Positions 26,519 to 35,745 are shown, counted from the first letter of the stretch. The stretch is DNA of 64,000 nucleotides from Pseudomonadota bacterium (GCA_039028155.1 JBCCIS010000010.1:62001-126000); one strand, 5' to 3'. Made by a program: numbers and translations. The notes: generated by a model not told the origin, from the letters alone.

Positions 26519-26839
26519 ATGAACCTTGGCAAGATGATGAAGCAGGCCCAAGAGCTGCAAAGCAAGATGGCCGAAATGCAGGAACGCCTGGCCGATGCCG
26601 AGGTCGAAGGCAGCGCCGGTGCCGGCATGGTGACCGCGGTCATGAGCGGCAAGCACGAATTGAGGCGTCTAAAGATCGATCCGACCCTGATCGACCCCAG
26701 CGATACCGAGGTCCTGGAGGATCTGATCGTCGCCGCCGTCAACGACGCGCGCACCCGCGTCGAGGAGCACGTGAAGGAAGAGATGAGCAAGCTCACCGGC
26801 GGCCTCAATCTGCCGCCCGGCATGAACCTGCCGTTTTGA
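26519..26839 (+). CDS. ybaB: YbaB/EbfC family nucleoid-associated protein
   Basis: This 106-residue YbaB/EbfC DNA-binding protein begins MNLGKMMKQAQELQSKMAEM and has the central VTAVMSGKHELRRLKIDP and the C-terminal MSKLTGGLNLPPGM, all family hallmarks. It binds DNA as a dimer. It lies 3 bp after dnaX and upstream of recR, the near-universal bacterial order. The 236-bp gap to recR is unusually long and holds repeats. Confidence 0.93.
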   Translation: MNLGKMMKQAQELQSKMAEMQERLADAEVEGSAGAGMVTAVMSGKHELRRLKIDPTLIDPSDTEVLEDLIVAAVNDARTRVEEHVKEEMSKLTGGLNLPPGMNLPF

Positions 26840-26871
26840 ATGATCTCGCCATCGCATAGCACCTTCCGGTT

Positions 26872-26950
26872 ATCCCCTCTCCCCTTGTGGGAGAGGGTTG
26901 CGCAGGCTTGGGCGCGTCAGCGCCCTAGCCGGAGCTGGGTGAGGGGTGAC
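26872..26950. repeat. CTCTCCC palindromic repeat (full copy)
   Basis: The element contains two hairpins, CCCTCTCCCCTTGTGGGAGAGG and GGCTTGGGCGC...GCGCCCTAGCC, bounded by CCCCTC and GAGGGG arms. Related sequence occurs inverted at 5302-5345 and in part at 26996-27042. It lies between ybaB and recR, which are otherwise one operon. Confidence 0.7.
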
Positions 26951-26995
26951 GGCGGGTGAAGCACCATGCTCTGACATCTTTGCGCGCAGACGCGC

Positions 26996-27042
26996 GCTCC
27001 CACTCACCCCGACCCTCTCCCTCGTCGGGGAGAGGGAGAAAT
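26996..27042. repeat. CTCTCCC palindromic repeat (second, partial copy)
   Basis: The segment CTCACCCCGACCCTCTCCCT followed by CGTCGGGGAGAGGGAG forms a hairpin. It shares its CTCACCCC and CCCTCTCCC arms with the element 50 bp upstream, in opposite orientation. It may act as an attenuator or processing site between ybaB and recR. Confidence 0.6.
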
Positions 27043-27075
27043 GCGAATCCCGCCAGAACCTTGAGCACCTAACGG

Positions 27076-27669
27076 ATGGGCGGACCGGAAGTCGAACGCC
27101 TGGCCGCGCTGTTGGCCAAACTGCCGGGGCTTGGGCCGCGTTCGGCACGCCGCGCGGTGCTGCATCTCCTGAAGCAACGCGACACGCTGCTGACACCGCT
27201 GGCAACGGCCCTGGAGGAGACCGCTGCTGCGGTCTCAACATGCTCGGTATGCGGCAATCTCGACACCACCAACCCCTGCGGCATTTGCCGAGACCCCCAG
27301 CGCGACAAGAGCCAGATCTGCGTCGTCGAGGAGGTTGGCGACCTCTGGGCCATGGAACGCGCCGGTGTCTTCGGCGGCCTCTATCACGTCCTCGGTGGCA
27401 CGCTCTCGGCGCTCGATGGCGTCGGCCCGGAGGATCTGCGTATCGCCGATCTGGTGACCCGGGCGAGCGACGAGACGGTCAAGGAAGTCATCCTGGCCAC
27501 CAACGCCACGGTCGACGGCCAGACCACCGCCCACTACGTCACCGACCGCCTGGATGGTGCTGGCGTCAAGGTCTCGCGCCTGGCGCTCGGCGTACCTGTC
27601 GGCGGCGAGCTCGACTATCTGGACGAAGGCACTTTGGGCGCGGCGCTCAAGGCACGGCGCGAACTCTAG
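27076..27669 (+). CDS. recR: Recombination mediator protein RecR
   Basis: This 197-residue RecR has an N-terminal helix-hairpin-helix ([20 protein letters not shown]), a four-Cys zinc finger (CSVCGNL...CGICRD) and a Toprim domain ([17 protein letters not shown]). The C-terminal Walker B-like region completes the fold. With RecF/RecO it loads RecA onto SSB-coated gaps. Third gene of the dnaX-ybaB-recR unit; convergent with the LysR gene (15-bp gap). Confidence 0.95.
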   Translation: MGGPEVERLAALLAKLPGLGPRSARRAVLHLLKQRDTLLTPLATALEETAAAVSTCSVCGNLDTTNPCGICRDPQRDKSQICVVEEVGDLWAMERAGVFGGLYHVLGGTLSALDGVGPEDLRIADLVTRASDETVKEVILATNATVDGQTTAHYVTDRLDGAGVKVSRLALGVPVGGELDYLDEGTLGAALKARREL

Positions 27670-27684
27670 ATCCGCGCCAGGCTA

Positions 27685-28566
27685 TCACTCGCGATCGCTG
27701 ACCCGGCTTTCGGCTAGCCCGACCTCTGTCTTGATCGAGTCGGCCATGGCCGAGATGGCCTTTGATGCCGCATTGGCGCGTTTGCGTAGCGTGACGTTCG
27801 AGTCGATGGGATTGGGAAAGCCGTCGGCGGGCAGGAGGGGGCGGCAGTCGGCGGGCAGCATGCTGTCGGTCAGGGCGCCGATCGCCAGTCCGGCGCTGAC
27901 GGCGGCCTTCAGGTTGAAATTGTTGTCGCTCGTGTAGGCGGTCCGGTAGGGGCGTTTCATGCGGCGAAGGGTGTCGAGCGCCCAGTCGCGCCACCAGCAG
28001 CCGGGATCGAAGAGCGCGACGGGCAGGACATCGAGTTTGTGTGTCCTGTGGTGTTTCGACACCGCCCAGAATGTGCGATCGCGCATCAGGATCGTGCCGC
28101 CTCTCTGTCCCGGTTTGTCGAGCACGACAGCGAGGTCCAGCTCGTCCCGCTCCAGGGCGTCATAGAGAATGCCGGAGTGGGCGCATTTGACGGTGACCTC
28201 GACCTTGGGGTTGCTCTCGGCGAACCGGCCGAGGATGCGCGGCAGAAAGGTCGCGCCGTATTCCGCCAGAATGCCGATGCGCACCGTACCGTCGATGGGT
28301 CGGGTGTCGAAGTTGGTCCTGACGCGTTCCAGGTGGGCCAGGATCGGCCGGGCGTCCTCCAGCAGTTTTTCGCCGGCGTCGGACGGACGCACCGCGCCGT
28401 CGCCGCGCAGCAGCAGCGGTGTACCCGCGAGATCCTCCAGGCGCTTCATCTGCATGCTCACCGCCGACTGGGTGCGGCCGATTTGACGGGCGGCGAGCGT
28501 GAAGCTGCCGGTGTCGATGATAGCGACGAAGGTTCTGAGGAGATCGCTTTCGAACTGGGCCGGCAT
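27685..28566 (-). CDS. LysR family transcriptional regulator
   Basis: This 293-residue LysR protein has an N-terminal winged HTH (LLRTFVAIIDTGSFTLAARQIGRTQSAVSMQMKRLE, in segments) and a LysR substrate-binding domain. It is divergent from a TSUP-family permease across 117 bp, the classic arrangement for a LysR regulator controlling its neighbour and itself. The effector is unknown. A C-terminal Asp/Ser-rich end (ESRVSDRE) is unremarkable. Confidence 0.88.
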   Translation of the reverse strand: MPAQFESDLLRTFVAIIDTGSFTLAARQIGRTQSAVSMQMKRLEDLAGTPLLLRGDGAVRPSDAGEKLLEDARPILAHLERVRTNFDTRPIDGTVRIGILAEYGATFLPRILGRFAESNPKVEVTVKCAHSGILYDALERDELDLAVVLDKPGQRGGTILMRDRTFWAVSKHHRTHKLDVLPVALFDPGCWWRDWALDTLRRMKRPYRTAYTSDNNFNLKAAVSAGLAIGALTDSMLPADCRPLLPADGFPNPIDSNVTLRKRANAASKAISAMADSIKTEVGLAESRVSDRE

Positions 28567-28683
28567 AATGCCTCGTCATCAATGGGGTTGATGGTGTGAT
28601 CAAAGCTATTCGTTTGGCTGATGGCCCGCAACTGCCGACAATGCCTCGGAACCTATCGCGGACTGTCTAGAAGGCGGCGATCA

Positions 28684-29445
28684 ATGACGGCGGACCTGCT
28701 TTTAGCTTTGGGCCTTGATGCCGGTACGTTGGTGTTTTGTGTCCTGGCGGTTATCGCGGGGGCCTACCTCAAAGGCTACACCGGGTTCGGCGCCTCGATG
28801 CTGTGGGTCACGAGCTTGTCGCTCGTGCTGCCGCCACTCGGTGTCGTGCCGATGGTGCTGATGTTCGAGGTGGTAACCAGTGTGGTCCTGCTACCGCAGA
28901 TCTGGCACGACATCCGCTGGAAATCGATCCTGACGCTGCTGATTGGCGTCTGGATCGCAACGCCACTCGGCATCTACGGCTTATCGCACATGCCCGCCGA
29001 TCCCATACGAGTCGGTCTTGCAGCCGTGGTGTTCGTCGCCGCGATTCTGATCTTGCGCGGTTTCGCCTTGAAGCGGGAGCCCAGCCGCGCGGCAACGCTC
29101 TGTGTCGGCGCGATGGCCGGCGTGCTCAACGGCAGCATGGGGATCGTTGGCCCGCCGGTAATCCTGTTCTACTTCTCGTCACCCATTGGCGTTGTTGCCG
29201 GGCGCGCGTCCATCATCGCGTTCTTTATTGGCACGGACGCGGTCGGCGCGGCCATGTTCGCCAGCCAGGGACTGATCGGCAGCGAGGTCATGTGGCGCAC
29301 GCTGGTGTTCTTGCCCGTGCTCGTGATCGGTGTGTTGGTGGGGCATCGGGGTTTCGTGAAGACCGATGTCGAGACGTTCAAGCGGGTTGCGCTGTTCGTC
29401 CTGATGGCGCTATCGGCGGCGCTCGTGGTGCGCGCCCTGATTTAG
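28684..29445 (+). CDS. TSUP family (TauE/SafE) membrane permease
   Basis: This 253-residue protein has about eight predicted helices. It carries two TSUP repeats with GYTGFGASMLW in the first and GVLNGSMGIVGPPVILFYFSS in the second. TSUP proteins export or import sulfite, sulfoacetate and related organic anions. The start is the ATG at 28684, 6 nt after AAGGCGG. Presumably regulated by the divergent LysR protein. Confidence 0.86.
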   Translation: MTADLLLALGLDAGTLVFCVLAVIAGAYLKGYTGFGASMLWVTSLSLVLPPLGVVPMVLMFEVVTSVVLLPQIWHDIRWKSILTLLIGVWIATPLGIYGLSHMPADPIRVGLAAVVFVAAILILRGFALKREPSRAATLCVGAMAGVLNGSMGIVGPPVILFYFSSPIGVVAGRASIIAFFIGTDAVGAAMFASQGLIGSEVMWRTLVFLPVLVIGVLVGHRGFVKTDVETFKRVALFVLMALSAALVVRALI

Positions 29446-29465
29446 GAGGTGTCCGGTTTAGTCGG

Positions 29466-29576
29466 CATCACCAGCCCATTCCCCACGCCCGACCACCCCT
29501 AGGATGCTGCCATGGGCGGCATCGCCGAAAGCGCCTCTCGGCGTTTTGCCCCGGACGGCGGGGGAGTGGACTGGCC
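29466..29576. repeat. Convergent-gene palindromic repeat (copy 2 of 3)
   Basis: The core GGCGGCATCGCCGAAAGCGC and CTCGGCGTTTTGCCCCGGA is flanked by CCAGCCCATTCCCC and GGGGGAGTGGACTGG arms. It is homologous to the elements at 20003 and 54293. It lies between convergent genes ending at 29445 and 29608. Confidence 0.78.
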
Positions 29577-29607
29577 ACGGCCCGCGCGAGCGGGCGCAAT
29601 GTTCACC

Positions 29608-30066
29608 TCAGGCCGCTTCCGGACTCCCGGCGGGTTGCACGATCAGCGACGTGCCTTCGACCGCCGTCACCTCGACCTGGGTGCCGGCCGGCGTGTCCGG
29701 GCCTCTGATCTTCCACGTCGTGTCGGCAACGGTCAGTTTGCCGACGCCGTTGACGATCGCCGTCTCCAGCGTGAAGACGCGGCCGACATACTGCGTGCCC
29801 CTGCGATTGAGCGCGGGCTGGTCGGTCGGCTGGTTGAGGTTCGGTTTGAAGTGGCGCCAGGCAAAGACTGAGGCGACCGAGAGCAAGACCCAGATGAGAA
29901 CCTGGATCTCCCAACTCAGTCCGGGTGCCAGCACCGCGACAAGACCGGTGACGCCGGCCGCGGCCGCCAGCCACAGAAAGAAGTAGGTGCCGGCGACAGT
30001 CAGTTCGAGAATGATCAGGAAGGCGGCAATCACCCACCAGTGCCAAAAGAACAGCGCCTGAAACAT
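29608..30066 (-). CDS. NfeD family membrane protein
   Basis: This 152-residue NfeD-type protein has two to three N-terminal helices (HWWVIAAFLIILELTVAGTYFFLWLAAAAGV region) and a C-terminal OB-fold domain (RGTQYVGRVFTLETAIVNG...TWKIRGPDTPAGTQVEV). NfeD proteins partner with SPFH/stomatin proteins, and two such genes lie immediately upstream in the same direction. This is the short form without a protease domain. It is 11 bp downstream of the first SPFH gene. Confidence 0.88.
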   Translation of the reverse strand: MFQALFFWHWWVIAAFLIILELTVAGTYFFLWLAAAAGVTGLVAVLAPGLSWEIQVLIWVLLSVASVFAWRHFKPNLNQPTDQPALNRRGTQYVGRVFTLETAIVNGVGKLTVADTTWKIRGPDTPAGTQVEVTAVEGTSLIVQPAGSPEAA

Positions 30067-30077
30067 CGCTTAGGTCC

Positions 30078-31133
30078 TCATTCCCGTGGTCCCCAGGGAT
30101 CGCGTGTCGCGGCCGGGCGCGATGATGTCGTCGGCACGCTGGACGTCGGCTCGCGCACCGGCGTCGTGCCGCGCCGTTGCGTTTTCCGTTCGCTCACCGC
30201 CGGGCTCGTGTTGCCGCCGGAGCCACCGAATGCCTCGCGCGCGATCTCGGCGAGCCCACCGACCGCGCCGATGACATCGGCCGATTCGACCGGCAGGAAC
30301 AGAATCTTCTGGTTCGGTGCGTCGGCGAACTGACCGAGCGCGTCGACATAGCGTTGCGCGATGAAATAGTTCACCGACTGCGTATTGCCGGCCTCGATGG
30401 CGGCGGAGACGTCGTGGGTCGCCTTGGCTTCGGCCTTGGCCTGGCGTTCGCGCGCTTCGGCGTCGCGGAACGCGGCCTCGCGCCGGCCCTCGGCCTCCAG
30501 GATCGCTGCCTGCTTCTCGCCCTCGGCGCGCAGGATTTCGGCTTGGCGGTCGCCTTCTGCGTCCAGAATGGTCGCGCGTTTATCGCGTTCGGCCTTCATC
30601 TGGCGCGCCATCGAGTCGACGAGATCACGCGGCGGGTCGATGTTCTTGATCTCGATGCGTGTCACCTTGACGCCCCAGGTCGAGGTCGCCTCGTCGACCA
30701 CGCCCAGGATGGCGCTGTTGATGCGGTCGCGCTGTGAGAGTAGCTCGTCGAGCACCATCGATCCCATGACCGTGCGGATGTTGGTCATGGTGAGGTTCAG
30801 GATGGCATGTTCCAGTCGGTTGACCTCATAGGCCGCCTTGGCTGCCTCCAGCACCTGGAAGAACACCACGCCGTCGACCGCGACCATGGCGTTGTCCTTG
30901 GTGATGATTTGCTGCTCCGGCACCTCCAGCACTTGCTCCATCATGTTCATGCGCGAGCCGATGCGCTCGACAAACGGCGTGATGATGTGCAGGCCGGGCC
31001 GCAGTGTCTTCGTATAGCGACCGAAGAACTCGACCGTATACTCGGCTCCCTGGGGCACCGTCTTGACCGCCATGACGACGAGAATGATGACGAGAACGAT
31101 CAGAACCAGGGCAAAGATGGCAATGCCTTCCAT
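30078..31133 (-). CDS. SPFH/stomatin-like protein (QmcA type), long paralogue
   Basis: This 351-residue protein has an N-terminal membrane helix (residues 5-24), the SPFH core (VPQGAEYTVEFFGRYTKTLRPGLH) and a long Ala/Glu/Arg coiled coil (about 175-235). Its C-terminus ends in a Thr/Ser/Pro/Arg-rich tail of about 45 residues (KTQRRGTTPVREPTSS) that its neighbour lacks. Stomatins oligomerise in functional membrane microdomains and modulate FtsH and other membrane enzymes. It is 3 bp from its paralogue. Confidence 0.9.
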   Translation of the reverse strand: MEGIAIFALVLIVLVIILVVMAVKTVPQGAEYTVEFFGRYTKTLRPGLHIITPFVERIGSRMNMMEQVLEVPEQQIITKDNAMVAVDGVVFFQVLEAAKAAYEVNRLEHAILNLTMTNIRTVMGSMVLDELLSQRDRINSAILGVVDEATSTWGVKVTRIEIKNIDPPRDLVDSMARQMKAERDKRATILDAEGDRQAEILRAEGEKQAAILEAEGRREAAFRDAEARERQAKAEAKATHDVSAAIEAGNTQSVNYFIAQRYVDALGQFADAPNQKILFLPVESADVIGAVGGLAEIAREAFGGSGGNTSPAVSERKTQRRGTTPVREPTSSVPTTSSRPAATRDPWGPRE

Positions 31134-31136
31134 GGC

Positions 31137-32066
31137 TCAGCCCTCCCGCGCTTCGTTGTCGGCGGCCGCCTCGGCAAGCCGGGCGACACCGTCGATCGTC
31201 TCGATGACGTTGGAGGCTTCCATGGGCAGGAAGAGAACCTTTTCGCTGGGTGAATGGGCGAAGCGGGCGACCGCGTCGACATATTTCTGCGCAACGAAGT
31301 AGTTGACCGCCTGCAGGTTGCCTTCGGCGATCGCCTGGGAGACGTCGTGGGTCGCCTGCGCTTCGGCTTCGCCCAGACGCTCGCGTGCCTCGGCGTCGCG
31401 GAACGCGGCTTCGCGCCGGCCCTCGGCTTCCAGGATCGCTGCCTGTTTCTCGCCCTCCGACCGCAGGATCTGGGCCTGGCGCACGCCCTCGGCATCCAGA
31501 ATGGTCGCGCGTTTGTCGCGTTCTGCTTTCATCTGGCGCGCCATCGAGGCGACGAGATCGTTCGGCGGTTGGATCTTCTTGATCTCGATGCGGGTCACCT
31601 TGACGCCCCAGGTCGAAGTCGCCTCGTCCACCACCACCAGAAGCTTGGCGTTGATGCGGTCGCGATGAGACAGCAGTTCGTCCAGATCCATTGAGCCCAT
31701 GACGGTCCGGATGTTGGTCATGGTCAGGTTCAGGATGGCGATCTCGAGATCGGTCACCTCATAGGCTGCCTTGGCCGCCTCCAGGACTTGAAAGAAGATG
31801 ACACCGTCGACCGCGACCATGGCGTTGTCGCGGGTGATGATCTCCTGCTCGGGCACGTCGAGCACGGTCTCCATCATGTTGACCTTCTGGCCGATACGAT
31901 CCATCACCGGAACGATAATGGAAAGGCCCGGACGCAGCGTGCGTGTGTAACGGCCGAACCGGGTCAGCGTATACTCGAACCCCTGACGCACGGTGACGAC
32001 CGACATCGACACCAGGATCAGCATCAGGACAACCAGGACCACAATGAAGATGGCCAAGCCGCTCAT
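31137..32066 (-). CDS. SPFH/stomatin-like protein (QmcA type), short paralogue
   Basis: This 309-residue SPFH protein is strongly similar to the downstream one across the whole core (NAMVAVDGVIFFQVLEAAKAAYEV and others), so the pair is a tandem duplication. The membrane helix is at residues 4-24, and a coiled coil precedes the conserved VNYFVAQKYVDA segment. It ends shortly after the core, without the Arg/Thr/Pro tail. First gene of the SPFH-SPFH-NfeD unit; rmuC lies upstream on the same strand with a 48-bp gap. Confidence 0.9.
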   Translation of the reverse strand: MSGLAIFIVVLVVLMLILVSMSVVTVRQGFEYTLTRFGRYTRTLRPGLSIIVPVMDRIGQKVNMMETVLDVPEQEIITRDNAMVAVDGVIFFQVLEAAKAAYEVTDLEIAILNLTMTNIRTVMGSMDLDELLSHRDRINAKLLVVVDEATSTWGVKVTRIEIKKIQPPNDLVASMARQMKAERDKRATILDAEGVRQAQILRSEGEKQAAILEAEGRREAAFRDAEARERLGEAEAQATHDVSQAIAEGNLQAVNYFVAQKYVDAVARFAHSPSEKVLFLPMEASNVIETIDGVARLAEAAADNEAREG

Positions 32067-32114
32067 AAACGCCCCCTAGGTGGGTTGTTTCCCCAAAACC
32101 CCTTACTCGCGATC

Positions 32115-33263
32115 CTAGTTTCCCACGAGCCGGGGGCCGACGACAATGTTGTCGTCATCCTCGGATTCAAGTTCTAGTTCTGCAATGCGACCGACCTTGG
32201 TGGTGATCTTGTCGGTCGACGTGCGGACCTCGCGCACGGTGTTGTAGGCAGTCTCGAAGTTGCGCTGCAGTTTATCCACACGGTCACCCAGGCGGTTGAC
32301 GTCCTGCATCATCTTCATCAGTTCCTGCTGGATCAGGCCGGCCTGTTCGCGCATGCGCGCGTCCTTCAAGACCGAGCGGATGGTGTTAAGGAGCGCCATC
32401 AGTGTCGTCGGTGAGGCGAGGAACACGCGGCAGCGGAAAGATTCCTGGATCACATCGCCAAAACTTGCGTGGATCTCCGCATAGACGGCTTCGCTGGGAA
32501 TAAACATGATGGCCTGATCGGCGGTTTCGCCGACGACGATGTAACGCGCGGCGATGTCCTTGACGTGCTTCAGGACGTCCTGGCGGAACTGGCGCGCCGC
32601 GCGTTCCCGGTCTTCGCGCGTCTCGGCGGCGCGAAGACGCTGATAGCCGTCCAGCGGGAACTTTGAATCGACGCCGATCGAGCCCGGCGGGTTGGGCAGC
32701 ATCAGCAGACAGTCGACCTGGCGGCCGTTCCCCAGCGGTGCCTGAAACGCGTAGTCGTCGGGCGCCATGATGTCGCTGACGATGTCATTCAGCTGGATCT
32801 CGCCATAGGCGCCGCGGCTCTGTTTGTTGGAGAGGATCTGGTTCAGCGTCGCCATGTCGTTGCCTAGATGCTCCATGCGTTTCTGGGCTTCGTCGATGAC
32901 AGCCAGGCGTTTCTCCACCTTGCCCATGGTCTCCAGTGTCTGTTTGGTCGATTCCTGAAGCGAGTTGCCCATGCGCTGCTGGATCGAGTCCAGCCGGTTG
33001 TTGAGCTCCTTGGTCAGCCTCAGCTCCTGCTGGTGCAGCCGCTCGCCTAGTGCCGCCTGGGCCGCCGTGTTGGCTTCCGACAACTGCGCCAGCCGTTCCG
33101 TCAGGCCGGCCTGTCCGGCGGAGACGGTGGCAATGGTCTCGGCCAGATCCCTGGCGGTTGTCTCATTGTTGGAACGGCCGCGCGTGGCCATAAAGACGAC
33201 CCAAGGGATGGCGGCGCCGACCACGATCGCGGCGGCGATGATGACGAGGGTAAGTGTATCCAT
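32115..33263 (-). CDS. rmuC: DNA recombination protein RmuC
   Basis: This 382-residue RmuC-family protein has an N-terminal membrane helix (LVIIAAAIVVGAAIPWVVF), a coiled-coil region to about residue 150, and the conserved nuclease-fold RmuC domain (RGAYGEIQLNDIVSDI, SIGVDSKFPLDGYQRL, MFIPSEAVYAEIH). RmuC limits inversions between short inverted repeats in E. coli. The start is at 33263 with AGGAGGT upstream. The upstream gap carries copy 2 of the 138-bp palindromic repeat. Confidence 0.92.
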   Translation of the reverse strand: MDTLTLVIIAAAIVVGAAIPWVVFMATRGRSNNETTARDLAETIATVSAGQAGLTERLAQLSEANTAAQAALGERLHQQELRLTKELNNRLDSIQQRMGNSLQESTKQTLETMGKVEKRLAVIDEAQKRMEHLGNDMATLNQILSNKQSRGAYGEIQLNDIVSDIMAPDDYAFQAPLGNGRQVDCLLMLPNPPGSIGVDSKFPLDGYQRLRAAETREDRERAARQFRQDVLKHVKDIAARYIVVGETADQAIMFIPSEAVYAEIHASFGDVIQESFRCRVFLASPTTLMALLNTIRSVLKDARMREQAGLIQQELMKMMQDVNRLGDRVDKLQRNFETAYNTVREVRTSTDKITTKVGRIAELELESEDDDNIVVGPRLVGN

Positions 33264-33312
33264 GGACCTCCTGCGCCCCGGTGGCTTGAACCGGGGCCGT
33301 GCTTGGCCTACC

Positions 33313-33450
33313 TAGAGCAGATCCTGTTTTGATGGAATCGCTTCGCGATTTCGTCAAGGCAGGTGAATCTGCTCTATTTATCGATATAGAGCGGATTCAC
33401 ATGGTTAGTTGGGACCGTCAAGCGGTCCCAACTAACCATGATCCGCTCTA
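33313..33450. repeat. 138-bp composite palindromic repeat (copy 2, inverted)
   Basis: Element B' (33313-33376) and element A' (33387-33450), each 64 bp, are separated by 10 bp. Read on the minus strand it aligns without gaps to 16579-16716. Element A differs at 11 of 64 positions and B at 6 of 64. In A, eight of the 11 changes form four compensatory pairs in the stem and a ninth converts a T-G wobble to T-A. It lies between the divergent rmuC and def genes. Confidence 0.87.
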
Positions 33451-33519
33451 GACACCGGGGGCCGGCAGTATAGTCCGCCGGCCGCGAAGGTGCGATAAAT
33501 CAACAGGTTGACCACGTTC

Positions 33520-34044
33520 ATGGCCCTTTTGCCCATCATCGTAGCGCCGGATCCCCGGCTCAAGGTTGTCTCCAAGCCAGTCGAAACCATCGACGACGGC
33601 GTGCGTACGCTGATGGATGACATGCTGGAGACCATGTACGACGAACCGGGCATCGGGCTCTCGGCGATCCAAATTGGCGTGCCTAAGCGCATCGTCGTTG
33701 TCGATGTCGCCGGCCAGGACGACGAGCCTGCCCCGTTGCGCATGGTCAACCCAGAGATCGTCTGGCACTCCGAGGACAAGGCGGTCTTCGAGGAAGGCTG
33801 CCTGTCTCTTCCCGATCACTATGCCGAGGTTACCCGCCCGGCATCGATCAGACTGCGCTATCTCGACGATAACGCGAGAGAGCAGGAGCTTGATGCCGAC
33901 GAGATCCTGTCGCGCTGCATTCAGCACGAGATGGACCACCTGGACGGCATTTTGTTTGTCGACCATCTGACTGCGGTCAAGCGAAGCATCATTCTGCGCA
34001 AGCTTACCAAGTTGAAGAAGTCGAAGCTCAGGGAGTCGGCCTGA
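33520..34044 (+). CDS. def: Peptide deformylase
   Basis: This 175-residue PDF removes the N-formyl group from nascent peptides. All three motifs are intact: GIGLSAIQIG (residues 44-53), EEGCLSLP with Cys94 as metal ligand, and QHEMDHLDG with His136, His140 and catalytic Glu137. The start is the ATG at 33520; a TTG at 33508 is in frame but adds only four residues. First of def-fmt-truA. Confidence 0.95.
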   Translation: MALLPIIVAPDPRLKVVSKPVETIDDGVRTLMDDMLETMYDEPGIGLSAIQIGVPKRIVVVDVAGQDDEPAPLRMVNPEIVWHSEDKAVFEEGCLSLPDHYAEVTRPASIRLRYLDDNAREQELDADEILSRCIQHEMDHLDGILFVDHLTAVKRSIILRKLTKLKKSKLRESA

Positions 34045-34061
34045 CGGCCGGAAGCCGACCC

Positions 34062-34985
34062 GTGTCCGCGCTGAAGCTGGCGTTTCTCGGCGCCGCCGAT
34101 TTTGCCGTGCCGGCGTTGAAGGCGCTGGCCGAGACAGATCATAACGTCGTCACTGTCTATACCCAGCCGCCTCGGCCCGCTGGGCGCGGTCGCAAGGAAC
34201 GGCGGACGCCGGTGCATGCCTGTGCCGACGAACTAGGACTTCAGGTCGCCACGCCGACCAGCCTGAAGAACGCCGATGAGCAGACGGCGTTTAGGGCGCT
34301 TGGTCTGGATGTTGCTGTTGTCGTCGCCTATGGCCTCATCCTGCCGTCTCCGATCCTGGAGGCGCCGCGTCTGGGATGTCTGAACATTCATCCGTCCTTG
34401 TTGCCGCGCTGGCGCGGGGCTGCACCAGTCGCGCGCGCCATTCTGGCGGGGGATGAGGAGACGGGCGTCAGCATCATCCAGATGGACGAGGGGCTCGATA
34501 CCGGTCCGATCCTGGCGCAGCAACGCGTCGCCATGCCACCCCGCGCGACGACAGGCGGATTCGAGGCCGAATTGGCGGTTCAGGGAGCCCGCATGCTGAT
34601 TGAAACGCTGGATGGCTGTGCGTCAGGCGCCATTGATCCGGCACCGCAGGGCGATGACGGCGCGACCTATGCGCACAAGTTCGATAAACAGGACGGCCGT
34701 ATTGATTGGACCCAGCCAGCGGCGTCGATCGACCGCCAGGTGCGTGCATTTTCACCCTGGCCCAGCGCCTGGTTCGACTTCGGCGACAGCACGGTACGGG
34801 TACACGCCGCCGACCCCGTCGACGGGTCGGGCATGCCGGGCACGTTGCTGGACAACGGCTTTACGGTCGCGTGCGGCGAGGGTGCCCTGTCGCTGACCAA
34901 GGTGCAACGCGCCGGCAAGGCGGCCATGGATGGCGCCGATTTCCTGCGGGGCGCCCGGCTGACGCCTGGAACGGTCCTCGGCTGA
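34062..34985 (+). CDS. fmt: Methionyl-tRNA formyltransferase
   Basis: This 307-residue enzyme formylates initiator Met-tRNA using 10-formyl-THF. The N-terminal domain has [14 protein letters not shown], the catalytic region [20 protein letters not shown] and the conserved Asp in GLDTGPIL. The C-terminal OB-like domain follows ([20 protein letters not shown]). The start is GTG at 34062. The usual HG before [11 protein letters not shown] is HP here. It lies 17 bp after def and 4 bp before truA. Confidence 0.94.
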   Translation: MSALKLAFLGAADFAVPALKALAETDHNVVTVYTQPPRPAGRGRKERRTPVHACADELGLQVATPTSLKNADEQTAFRALGLDVAVVVAYGLILPSPILEAPRLGCLNIHPSLLPRWRGAAPVARAILAGDEETGVSIIQMDEGLDTGPILAQQRVAMPPRATTGGFEAELAVQGARMLIETLDGCASGAIDPAPQGDDGATYAHKFDKQDGRIDWTQPAASIDRQVRAFSPWPSAWFDFGDSTVRVHAADPVDGSGMPGTLLDNGFTVACGEGALSLTKVQRAGKAAMDGADFLRGARLTPGTVLG

Positions 34986-34989
34986 GGCG

Positions 34990-35745
34990 ATGTCGCGCTA
35001 CAAACTGACCCTTGAATATGATGGCACCGGCTATGTCGGCTGGCAGCGCCAGCAGAATGGCCCGTCGATCCAGGCGGCGCTGGAGGATGCCGTGGCGGCG
35101 TTCTGTGGCGAGGAGGTCAGGCTCACGGCCGCCGGCCGGACCGATGCGGGCGTGCACGCGCTCGGCCAGGTTGCCCACGTTGATCTCTCCAAGGACTGGC
35201 CTGCGGAGACGGTGCAGGGCGCCTTGAACCAGCATTTGCGGCCGCAACCGATTGCCATCCTGGCGGCCGAACCGGTCGACGCCGACTTCGATGCGCGTTT
35301 TTCCGCGGTCGAGCGGCGTTACCTCTACCGCATCGTCTGCCGCCGCGCGCCGCTGGCGCTCGATCGCGGTCGCGCATGGCAGATAGGACGTGACCTCGAC
35401 GCTGACGCCATGCATGAGGCGGCGCAGGTTCTGGTCGGGCGGCACGATTTCACGACGTTCCGCGATGCCCAATGCCAGGCGGCATCGCCGGTCAAGACTC
35501 TGGACGCGATCACGGTCAACCGCGACGGCAGACGGATCGAGATTCGGACACATGCCCGTTCTTTCCTGCACCGACAGGTGCGCAGCATGGTCGGCTCACT
35601 CAGCCATGTGGGCGAGGGCAAGTGGACACGCGATGATCTGAGAGCAGCGCTGGAGGCTTGCGATCGTCAGGTCTGCGGGGTCATTGCGCCGGCCGGCGGC
35701 CTTTACCTTGAGTCGGTTGGCTACACCGCGCTGAACAGCAGGTAG
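34990..35745 (+). CDS. truA: tRNA pseudouridine(38-40) synthase TruA
   Basis: This 251-residue pseudouridine synthase carries the catalytic Asp52 in [14 protein letters not shown]. Later motifs are [12 protein letters not shown] and [15 protein letters not shown]. It modifies U38-U40 of tRNA anticodon arms. The length matches the family. Its last 25 bp overlap antisense with the membrane protein gene ending at 35721. Confidence 0.94.
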   Translation: MSRYKLTLEYDGTGYVGWQRQQNGPSIQAALEDAVAAFCGEEVRLTAAGRTDAGVHALGQVAHVDLSKDWPAETVQGALNQHLRPQPIAILAAEPVDADFDARFSAVERRYLYRIVCRRAPLALDRGRAWQIGRDLDADAMHEAAQVLVGRHDFTTFRDAQCQAASPVKTLDAITVNRDGRRIEIRTHARSFLHRQVRSMVGSLSHVGEGKWTRDDLRAALEACDRQVCGVIAPAGGLYLESVGYTALNSR

